DNA from: Fonsecaea monophora
Taxonomy: Eukaryota > Ascomycota > Eurotiomycetes > Chaetothyriales > Herpotrichiellaceae
Length of the DNA: 64,000 nucleotides
Direction: 5' to 3'
Assembly: GCF_001642475.1 (NCBI RefSeq)
Contig: NW_019173994.1
Location: 122,908 to 186,907, forward strand
The translations under genes and the position numbers were made by a program. Shown here piece by piece: positions 55,898 through 64,000 of this stretch (the first letter of the stretch is position 1; each line of letters starts with the position of its first letter). The notes under the pieces are model-generated. The model was not told the DNA's origin, made no database searches, and was given only the letters and a program-made list of their open reading frames with translations.

Positions 55898-57813
55898 CTA
55901 ATTCATGGGATATACCGGCCGCCACTCACTGAGAAACTGATTCCGCGGGCCGCTCAGGGTACTCTTGGTCCTGTGCTGATACTTGCCGTAGCCCAACTTG
56001 CCGACCACCTCACCTTCCTTGAAAACGACGGTGCCTCTGACCAGCGTGTACCTCGGCCAATTCTTGAACTCGATGCCCTCAAACGGCGTGTAGTCAATTG
56101 CGTGGTGCAACATGTCGTTGGTCAATTTGAACGGCTTGAATTTGTCCTGCGGATACCAGATGGTCAAGTCTGCGTCGAAGCCCGGGCCGATGGTGCCTTT
56201 GTTGGACAGACCGTATAGCTTGGCCGGATTCGTCGCCGTGACCTCGACAAACTTCTGCGGCGTGATGCGTCCCGTGAGCACGCCGCCGGACCACAGCAGT
56301 GGCACTCGCGTCTCGACCCCCGGCAGTCCGTTGGGGATGTATTGGAACTTGCCCTGTTCGCCGCCTCCGTGGGCCAGACCCCGCAGCTTGCCTTGTGGGT
56401 GATCGAACTTGATGGGTGCGTGGTCTGATGACAGGGTGGTGAAGGTGCCGTTCTTGATCCCCGTCCAGATGGCGTCTTGGTCAGCCGCCTCTTCGCGGAT
56501 GGGCGGCGAGCAGACGCACTTGGCGCCCTCGAAGCCCTCCTTCTTCATACTGTCGGCAAGGAGGAAGAGGTATTGCGGACAGGTCTCGCCGTGCACGGGC
56601 AGGAGCCGGGTTTGGGCGTCGCGAATGACGCGCGTGGCATGTCCGCCGGAGATGTGGACGAGCAGTATGGGCGTGTCCATGAGCTCAGAAAGGACAATGG
56701 CTCGATTCTGCCCCAAGACAAAAGGGGTCAGCTCTCCGTTCGTCTGGTTCCTGTTTTCTGTCCTGCGGTTTCTACGTTCCAAGGTCTTGGGGAAGATGAC
56801 TTACCGTGGCCTCGGCCTCGACAATCGGCGGTCTCGACGTCCCGTGATGATAAGGCGCCGTCATGCCCTGCTCCTCCAGATGCTCCGTCATCCAATCAAT
56901 GACATCGGCGTTCTCGGCGTGTACCATGGTCGTAATGCCCAGGCGGCGCGCCGCGTGCATGACATCCAGGATCTGGTAGTCTCTGAGCTGGAAGGCCTTG
57001 TAGGTCATGTATATCTTGACGCTGGTGATGCCGTATTTCTCGACCATCATGGGCAGATCGACGTCGAGAACGTGTTTGGTCGGGTTCGACAGGATCATGT
57101 GGAAGGCGTAGTCGCAGTACGACTGGCCGTCGGCGAGCTTCGCGTACTCCTCCAGCACGGGCACCAGGCTCTCGTCGTCGCGCAGCTGGCTCGCAAAGGT
57201 GATGACGGTGGTGGTGCCGCCGGCCACGGCGCTGCGCGTGCCTGTGTCGTACGTGTCGTTGGTGTAGTTTGCCAGGTCGGGGATCTTGCCGTTGGTGATT
57301 TGCGTGCGCATGAGACTGTCGACCGACGCTTCGTAGAGTTGGCTCAGGTGAACGTGCGTGTCGATGCCGCCTGGGGTGATGTAGGCGCCCTCGGCGTCCA
57401 GGATGGAGACTTGGTCGCCGTTGCGGATCGGGAGGTCGCGGGCCACGGCGACGATGGTGCCATTCTGAATAGGTAACACAGTGTTAGTCTTGCACTGTTA
57501 TATGACAAAAGATGCGTCAAGGTTCGGGAATGAGTAAAGGCAAAGAATTGTGGACGGCAAAGCAATTCTATCCATGGATTTTCCCCCAACGATTGTTTTG
57601 TGTTCTTTTCCTCTCCCTCTCTTGTTCCTTTTCTCCACAAGTCCCAGGCCAAGTACAGGAATACATTCTTGTTCCTCATTTGTTTTCCCTCATCTCTTCC
57701 CTTTTCTGCCCTTCAGACTTGCACTCACTCACCTTGATCCCAATATCGCAATTGTACCAAATATCCGACGCCGTCACGACATTGCCGTTGCGCACAATCA
57801 GATCAAACTCCAT
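55898..57813 (-). CDS. Dihydropyrimidinase / hydantoinase
   Basis: Cyclic amidohydrolase that opens dihydrouracil, dihydrothymine or hydantoin rings to N-carbamoyl amino acids. Three exons on the minus strand: 57813-57733, 57464-56805 and 56707-55898; 516 aa. The introns are 268 and 97 nt; the first is the longest I see in the window. All di-zinc ligands are present: His64/His66 in DTHVH, carbamylated Lys177 in SVKIYMTYK, His209 in MVHAEN, His265 in LVHISGG, and Asp342 in SSDHAP. The substrate loop around residues 340-360 (SDHAPIKFDHPQGK) has Ala where classical yeast and bacterial enzymes often have Cys (SDHC), which may shift specificity. It resembles the Pyd2 enzyme of Lachancea kluyveri. 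The usual partner genes for reductive pyrimidine breakdown (reductase, beta-alanine synthase) are not in this window. Confidence 0.92.
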
Positions 57814-59276
57814 TCTTGTTCGATGCGGGAGGTATCCCCAAGAGTAATAATGGCGACGATGTCAGGGGAGCACCCACGAGGGAATGAAATTATGCACGAA
57901 TGTAATGTGTTAAAGAGATGACATGTTTTTACAAAGACCAGGTCTGGCCAAGGCTCTCACGAACCATCTCCTCGCATTGTTCCCTCAGAGATTGGATCCG
58001 CAGTAATACGAGCTGTGAGTTCCATCGGGCTTTGGTTCTCCATCCATCCTTCCATGTTCGAAGCCGAAAATCACAGGTCCCGAACAAAGCGTACGGGGCA
58101 GTACATGGGATGGAATCGACGGGGTCCAGAAAAGGTGGTGGGGGAATACAACACGGCCAATGGCGGTATAGTGATCAAGCCTATCGAGCAGAGCGGACCT
58201 TTGCCACAAGATAGATCTGCCTCTATGCACAGGTAGGGCGGGTGTTGAGGTCTCCAATTCATTGCCACCAGGGCACGGGCTAGGCGAAATCGATGTCGGG
58301 TAGAACAGGAGGAGGCGAAGGGAGACCGCCATAGAGAGCAGACTCAAGTCCTCAACGAGAGAGCCCGAGACAAGACGGAGCTCGAGCGTAGATCCACCCC
58401 CAGAGAGAGAAGGGGCGCGAGACGCTGATAACGACGAGCTCACAACCGGGACCACCACCATCCGGGCATCTATCGTCCATCTTGCTGCATTTACCTTCCA
58501 TCCGTTTGCGAACAAGTGTATGAACAATCAAGCGGACCACCCTCCCACCTCACAGAGGCAACATCAGCTATCCGGGCAGAACTTCCCACCTTTACGCCCC
58601 ATCACCCTCCATCACCTCTCAACAGTCAACACTCCTGGGGACAACAATGAACCTGGGGGGAGTCTTTTTGGAGAAAGACAGAGAGTGGAGAACCCCGGGC
58701 GACGTTGCAGGGGGGGTACGAATAATAATTACCTGCCCAGGTAGGAAATGCCTCTGTCAAGGCAACAGATAGGAGATTCGGACATGGGCGAAGTGCCGGA
58801 TAGGAAGTTTTCTGTCTCCTTTTCCCGTTTCATCTGAGAAACCGACGAGGCTGGCACCCGTGGCACTCCACGCTGAATACACTATGTTCATTGCACACTT
58901 GCGGGTTCCTCGTTTTGGTCGACTTTCTAGTGGTGTAAGTCAAAGGGTTGGAGTCGTTGTGGTATTGACAACCTCACTATAGTTATCTTAGGTACCACTT
59001 CGATCCACAATCAACAAAAGAACACAGGATCAAGTCATGGAAAGTGGATTGCACTTGGTAATACTCTGGTCTCAGTCTACGAGGTACAGAATCTATTGTC
59101 AAGTCTCGTATTGCTTCTCTGGGGAAAGTAATAATAGCATTGCGTATTCCCGGGTCGTCACATCCCATCAGCCCCACCTCTTTCATATAGATTTCTGCTG
59201 GTATAGTATATCTGGTATATATATAGTGAACGACTGGATATGAACTTGTATAGTTAGATATATTGGTAGGATTCCA
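57814..59276. promoter_or_regulatory. Dihydropyrimidinase promoter region with GATA-type sites
   Basis: 1.46 kb upstream of the dihydropyrimidinase, also holding the permease 3' flank. HGATAR matches (the AreA/GATA consensus) are at 58181-58186, 58209-58214, 58426-58431, 58470-58475 and 58767-58772. About three would be expected by chance in that stretch, so enrichment is mild. No gene is supported. Confidence 0.45.
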
Positions 59277-61350
59277 TCACTCCATCTTCGACGCCGACAC
59301 CACCACAGTCTGGCGACCGACGTCTTTCTCCGTCGTCGACTCAATGTCCGCCTCCTCACTGTTTGCAGGTCCGGCGGTCGAGGTCAAGACCTCGCGGCCG
59401 TGAATGACGGCCAGGTTGTAATTCGGGAGATCGGCCGGGTTGAACTCCTCGGCGGCCGTCTCTTCAAACTTGAGCCCCATGCTCTTGATCATCTTCTGGT
59501 TCTTGGTCGGCCAGACGTAGCACAGGGGCACGTAGACGGCGATGGAGACGACAAATGACAGACACCAGCCCAGATGGCCGATGTTCATGGCCGTCTCGGA
59601 GACGTTGGCACCCAGGGAGCCGCAGAAGCCCGGGAACGGGATCACCACGCCGACAATGTAGGCGATGTAGGCTTGCACGTTCCAGCCGCGGTGGTAGTAG
59701 TAGTGCGGGTTGGTGCGCTTGCCGTCGTACAGATGTTGCAGGAAGATGTTGCCCTTGGTCAACAGGAAGTACTCGGCGACCATGATGCCCACGGCCGAGG
59801 CCATGAAGATGATGTAGCCGCCCAGGAAGTTGAGGAAGACTGGAAAGAGTTTGGTCAGTAAGAGATGGTTGTACAAGAAGGAGAAATAACGAAAGCATAG
59901 AGCACTTACCCGTCGCAGATCGAAGAATCTGCCATGGATTGACCGCCCAGGCCAAGCAGAGCCCCAAGAACTGCCCTCGGGTCATGTTGATGTACCGTGG
60001 CAGAAGCATTGTGCTGTCCGAACCAAATGGAATCATGTTCGCCGCGATGTTCGTGCCCAGAATCAACAGGGCCCAGAAGGTCGCACACACAAACACGGCA
60101 AACCGTACGGCCGAGGTGTCATATCGCTGCATAATGGCTTCGAGGAGATCCCACGGATTCCATAGCTCAAGACCCCACGAGTGGTTGATGGCCGACGTAG
60201 CCAGGATACCCAATGACGCCGAGAGGGTCACACTGATCGGGTTGGCGAGCAGCTGCGGCCAGATCGAGGCGTATTTGTATCTGGCCCAACGACTAAAATC
60301 GGGTTGGTTCGTAATGATGTTGGCCTTGTACTGGGTGAGTTCAACATTCCTTGTCAGGTCTTTCAGATCAGAACTTACAGTATTGCCCAGACCGCTGTTG
60401 AATGCATAGACCACAAACCATGCAAAACTGGTCGACGTCGAAGCTGGGGCCCCAGGAATTCCGCCGCCAATGTTGCCCTTGGTGTTGGCCATGCAGAAGA
60501 TGAACAAGCCAAAGCAAGCCGGCACCACTGTGCACATCTTCAGCGTGAAGACCCAGCGTAACTGGTAAGGTCTGAGAAGGGTGAAGGGGATGTGGACGAG
60601 CCAGTACAAGAAGAAGGCGATAAATTGGGCTGTCGACATGCCCACGGATTCGGGAATCGAGTTGTGCAGGTTGCGGTACGAGTCGCCAAATACTGTATCC
60701 AGTGTCAGTAGACTTCCATATAGGCATTTTCTTCGACATACCAGCCGTCAACATGTTCACCACAAACGAAGATCCAATGTACAGCTTGATGGCGTAGTAA
60801 ACGATGGCCAACACTGCACGCGCAAAGACCACGTAGTACGCTCCCCATGTACCAAAGACCGCACGGGATATGATGGGATACCCGACATGGTAGACCTCCC
60901 CAGACCGCGAGTTGATGGCCATGGCGACCGAACTCACCACCTGGCTGAAGAAGACGATCAGGATAGACTGCCACCAGTTCAGACCGCAGCCGATCATGAC
61001 CGACCCCAGCGTCCAGTTGTCCATGGACAGGGAGAAGTAGAAGAAGAAGTAGTTCCACCAAGCCCACGTTCGGGCTTCAGGGGGAGTTGGGAGGAGATCT
61101 AATGCCAATGCTGTCAGGATCACAGACCGCACCCGCAGTGGGAGAAGAGCATACCATCGTTGATCCAGGAATATGAGCCTGTAGGATCTGCACTCGACCC
61201 TGGAGTCCGCAAGTACTGTTTGAAGTTCTCCTTGCTCTGTATCCCACGCTTGAAGTTGGCCTTCTTGATGCGGAACGAGGCAAGCAGGTTCTTGGGACGA
61301 AAGGCGTTGATGCCCGTGATCTGAGGTTTGTCTAAGACGGGAGTATCCAT
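59277..61350 (-). CDS. NCS1 (Fur-type) nucleobase/hydantoin/allantoin permease
   Basis: Proton-coupled plasma-membrane importer of the nucleobase-cation-symport-1 family. Five exons on the minus strand: 61350-61155, 61098-60742, 60692-60379, 60330-59910 and 59839-59277; 616 aa. Introns are 56, 49, 48 and 70 nt, GT-AG. The cytosolic N terminus ends in DLLPTPPEARTWAWWN, the start of helix 1 in Fur-type carriers. Family marks include LGSVMIGCGLNWWQS, the GEVYHVGYPIISRAVFGTWGAYY loop and the substrate-region NQPDFSRWAR. About twelve hydrophobic helices are visible, with a final cytosolic tail rich in Glu and Ser. Family members carry uracil, allantoin, uridine, uric acid or hydantoins; which one is not readable here. 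It is divergent from the PhyH oxygenase. Confidence 0.93.
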
Positions 61351-62127
61351 CTTGCTAGATCTCTGGTACTAGTTCCACGGTACTCTTCCAGCACTCTCCG
61401 AGGGAGCCCGATGAGATCAGAGTGAAAGGGCCAGCAGCAGAATGATGAAGAGGAGGGGACACACAGAGAGACCACAGTATGGGGTGTTGTGGGAGAGGCT
61501 GCGTCTTTTGATATACTACACAACTGGTCCCTCACAACGTGGCACAAGCTGATCGCTTCCCAACACATCGACCCCTTCTTCTCCCACGGTGGCAACAAGT
61601 TTACAACGACACAAAGGCCCAACTGCAAGTCAATGAGTCTAGACTAACGCAGTCACGTTGATCGAATGGCAGATCCTATCAACCTGGAGGCTGGCACGAG
61701 CCTATCGCGCGTATCCGGCACCATACGCTCATCACCTCTTTTTGTGTCTAACAAGATAAGCTCAAAGACTCGTCAAGGCCGTGGTTCCCACAAGACACTA
61801 ATTCTCACAGCCGATCAAAACCAAGGCCGTCCACTATCTTGTTAGTATGGCTCGACAACCAATTGTCCTTATCAACGGTGGATACCCGACCATAACCCCG
61901 ATCGAGCGGAGAGTGAGGGTCAACCGATACGAGGTCCGATTCTAACCACCGTCCCGGATAGCCTGATGCGGTCTTCATGGTGGAATACACTGGTTTCAGG
62001 ACAGTCTTAAAAAGAGTACCTAGAGTTGGACGTCAAGGAGGATAAACAAAGAGAGGTATCGCGGCACCCCAGAACTCAGGATCCAGGACACAGAAGAATC
62101 TACAATCAGATCTCAAGTTCAATAATC
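61351..62127. promoter_or_regulatory. Divergent promoter, NCS1 permease / PhyH oxygenase
   Basis: 777 bp between outward-facing start codons. HGATAR matches occur at 61676-61681, 61702-61707, 61755-61760 and 61868-61873; the last two are full GATAAG cores. About two are expected by chance, so control by an AreA-type nitrogen regulator is possible but not shown. Confidence 0.55.
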
Positions 62128-63476
62128 ATGCCGTCTGCCATCTTACAAGAACCGAAGCCCGACGAGCCACGACGTGTGCCACTGGCGGAAGAAGATGTCA
62201 GGAAGGGATCCTACTCGGCGCCAGCCCTGCAGATGGCCCTTGAAGGCCTACATCAGGACGGGATGGTTGTGCTCAAGGGCGTTGTGGATCCTAAGCACTG
62301 CGACATCCTGCACAAACATATGAGCGGTGACAGGGACCGGATTTTGAGAGAGAGACATGCCGGGGCTAAAGTATACAATCAGGGGGTGAAATGTGAGTCC
62401 AAAGGGACAATGCTACAACATCAATCCTAGGAAAGAAACTGCAGAATGCTGATGAATGCGTCGAGGATCCAGCGAATATATTACAGGCACCTCCATTCAC
62501 GAAGCCAGAGCTGTTGTTTGAAGATGTCCATTTCAACCCGTTTGTGATCCAGGTGATGAACGCGCAAGTCTTTCCCTTTTCATATTCCTTGTCACATCGG
62601 GATCAGCGGACCTCAACTCTGATCCCGCTTCGTCACTCTCCGAATTAAGAAATTGAGCTGACATTTGTATAGATATCTCGGGGCCAACCCCAAATGGATC
62701 ATGTCCACGGGCAACAACGCCCTCGCCGGTACAGGTGGCCTTCGGCAGCCCGTCCACAAGGACACGCGCTTCCGCCACCCAAAGTGTCCGTTCGTCATCG
62801 TGGCCAACACAGCGCTTAACGACTTCACCCTCGAAAACGGCGCGACCGAGTTCTGGCTCGGTTCACACGCCTTCACCGACGAGCGTGATCAGACCGTCGC
62901 CACGCCGGAGACGGTCTTTGGGAAACAACGGATCGGCACGCCGTCGTGTCCGGTGCTCGAGGAGGCTATTGAGGCCCGACGAGCCGTGAGGCCGCCTGTG
63001 CGGGCGACCATGGATAAAGGGGATGTGATGTTGAGAGATTTCAGGACGTGGCACGCCGGAATGCCCAACGCGACGGAACAGGATAGGATCATGGTCGCGC
63101 AGATTTGGATGGTAAGTGTCACAACATACCACTCCCCACGCATCACAACCTTGGGGTTGCAGCCTCGACGAGGCCCTTTGCTTCCCTCTGGTCCGCTGCC
63201 GTGCTTTTGTTTTACCGTCTGATCTGCCAGTTCCCTGACACACTGTTCGTCCTATAGGCACCGTGGTACCCGAACTTCATCACCCGTCTCAACCTCCCCC
63301 TCTCCCAGTCCGAGTGGTTCCAGAGCCGGGCCAACAAACTCCCCATGGAGATCATGGCCAACTATATCGCCGACGACGCCGTCGAGTTCGACCAGCACCG
63401 CGACAACTTCTCCATGGAGCCGAGTCATTACCTCGACTACTACGACACGGCGCCGCAGAATTATAGATATGATTGA
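62128..63476 (+). CDS. PhyH-family Fe(II)/2-oxoglutarate dioxygenase
   Basis: Four exons: 62128-62392, 62473-62563, 62673-63111 and 63258-63476; 337 aa. The fold is the phytanoyl-CoA hydroxylase (PhyH) double-stranded beta-helix, which uses iron and 2-oxoglutarate to hydroxylate a substrate. The iron triad is present: His147-x-Asp149 in PVHKDTRF and His246 in RTWHAGMPN. The Arg that binds 2-oxoglutarate is near residue 256 (EQDRIM). An N-terminal helical part (LEGLHQDGMVVLKGVV) matches fungal PhyH proteins. Intron 2 (62564-62672) has a GC donor in a perfect GCAAGT context; only this choice joins VMNA to YLGANPKW in frame, the conserved NAYLG.NP.W strand. The substrate is unknown; divergence from the permease suggests the imported compound. 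Confidence 0.87.
62564..62672 (+). other. GC-AG intron of the PhyH gene
   Basis: The intron begins GCAAGT and ends TATAG. The nearby GT donors leave phase 0, whereas the next exon needs phase 2; only the GC donor fits. GC-AG introns are a known minor class in fungi. Confidence 0.75.
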
Positions 63477-63875
63477 ACCAGGAGAGATTGGAGCAGAGGG
63501 GAGAATGATAAAGTGGAGTTGGAGATCTCTGAGGGTGAAGGGAGAGAGTGATGGGTGAATATTGGAAGAGGAAATGCTAGAAGCGGTAAGATACAGAGCA
63601 TGTGGCTGGTGTAGTTTCAACAAGCGGTGGCTAATAGAGCCACCGGAACGTATCTATAAGAGACCGAAAGAGAGCAGTCGCACCGAAAGAGGCAATTGAA
63701 ACTTGTTCCCTCAAGAAGCCTGACAGCCTGATTAGGCTTAGCTATTACCGTCACACCCAGGAGGCCGAGCCTTGTTGGCTGATGAGGAGAACCCTTCAGG
63801 GTCGCCGAGACCAGGCTGTAAACCCACGAACTGATAGGCTAGATCGCCTAACGCCGTACCAAGCACAAACACACT
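63477..63875. other. 3' flank of the PhyH gene
   Basis: About 400 bp with the PhyH terminator and no supported gene. Short inverted repeats occur near 63727-63745, but I assign no function. Confidence 0.4.
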
Positions 63876-63876
63876 A

Positions 63877-64000
63877 AGTCAGACCATCCCGTAATGCGCC
63901 AACCGTGTAATGCGCCAACTGCGACAAAATAGATTTTTGTACAATATTTCAATTATCGTCGCCATCGACGTCGTTTATATGCCATTGCGTACAGAGACTC
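63877..64000 (+). mobile_element. Possible left end of a pogo/Fot1-like DNA transposon (truncated by window edge)
   Basis: Following a TA at 63875-63876, the sequence opens AGTCAGACC. It then contains GTAATGCGCCAAC twice (63891-63903 and 63907-63919) with a 16-bp period, followed by AT-rich DNA. Terminal repeats with such short internal direct repeats next to a TA target are characteristic of fungal Fot1/pogo elements. An ATG at 63979 opens a frame to the edge (MPLRTET), and Fot1-type transposases often start with a similar M(P).RT stretch. Only one end is present, so the call is tentative. Confidence 0.42.

Noticed and set aside
56409..57476. Plus-strand open frame (355 codons) opposite the dihydropyrimidinase
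   Set aside because: Antisense to exons carrying all dihydropyrimidinase zinc ligands; no domain of its own.
59464..60645. Single 393-codon minus-strand frame in the permease
   Set aside because: It is a read-through of two real exons and introns; after 59909 it leaves the permease frame and gives an Arg/His-rich shadow.
1..64000. CRISPR arrays, bacterial operons, rRNA genes
   Set aside because: Spliced genes and eukaryotic proteins throughout; no regularly spaced repeats with unique spacers and no rRNA-like stretches.

Overview
The window is nuclear DNA of a filamentous ascomycete (Pezizomycotina). The genes are dense, on both strands, and split by short GT-AG introns of about 48-90 nt. 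The genes I could identify are single-copy fungal housekeeping genes (uL3, Cyc8/Ssn6, proteasome alpha-2, Pex4, Nth1, End3, Mic10, Urb2, Rvs167, Nfs1) plus Zn2Cys6 regulators. A placement in Eurotiomycetes, perhaps a black-yeast-type lineage, is only an impression from protein style. All exon models were built by eye from splice consensus, reading-frame phase and family conservation.

Layout. 0-5.7 kb: the 5' end of a Kre6/Skn1-like gene running off the left edge, a long spacer, and a small NuiA-like protein. 5.7-10.4 kb: RPL3 and the TPR co-repressor CYC8/SSN6 in tandem on the minus strand. 10.4-17.2 kb: a 6.8-kb stretch with no gene I can support. 17.2-33.3 kb: a conserved membrane protein, PRE8 (proteasome alpha-2), PEX4 divergent from NTH1, a small PPxY membrane protein, END3, MIC10 divergent from URB2. 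35.8-43.7 kb: an F-box protein, a simple-repeat-rich spacer, RVS167 divergent from NFS1. 43.8-49.5 kb: a sorbitol/xylitol-type dehydrogenase divergent from a Zn2Cys6 regulator, then a heavily glycosylated membrane protein.

51.1-63.5 kb is the most unusual part. It looks like a catabolic gene cluster: a Zn2Cys6 regulator, a fumarylacetoacetase-family hydrolase, a dihydropyrimidinase, an NCS1 (Fur-type) nucleobase/hydantoin permease and, divergent from the permease, a phytanoyl-CoA-hydroxylase-family (PhyH) Fe(II)/2-oxoglutarate oxygenase. Together they could import a cyclic amide or ureide, hydroxylate it, open its ring and cleave the acyclic product. I know of no described pathway with this gene set. 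GATA-type sites in the shared promoters hint at nitrogen control, but are not statistically strong.

Other points of note: the start codon of RPL3 is interrupted by an intron; the PhyH gene needs a GC-AG intron; the fumarylacetoacetase-like gene has a conflict between frame and conserved sequence exactly at the catalytic-histidine segment; introns in RVS167 and the permease are multiples of three without stops; a palindromic CACGTG site precedes RPL3; and the last 125 bases look like the left end of a pogo/Fot1-like transposon.
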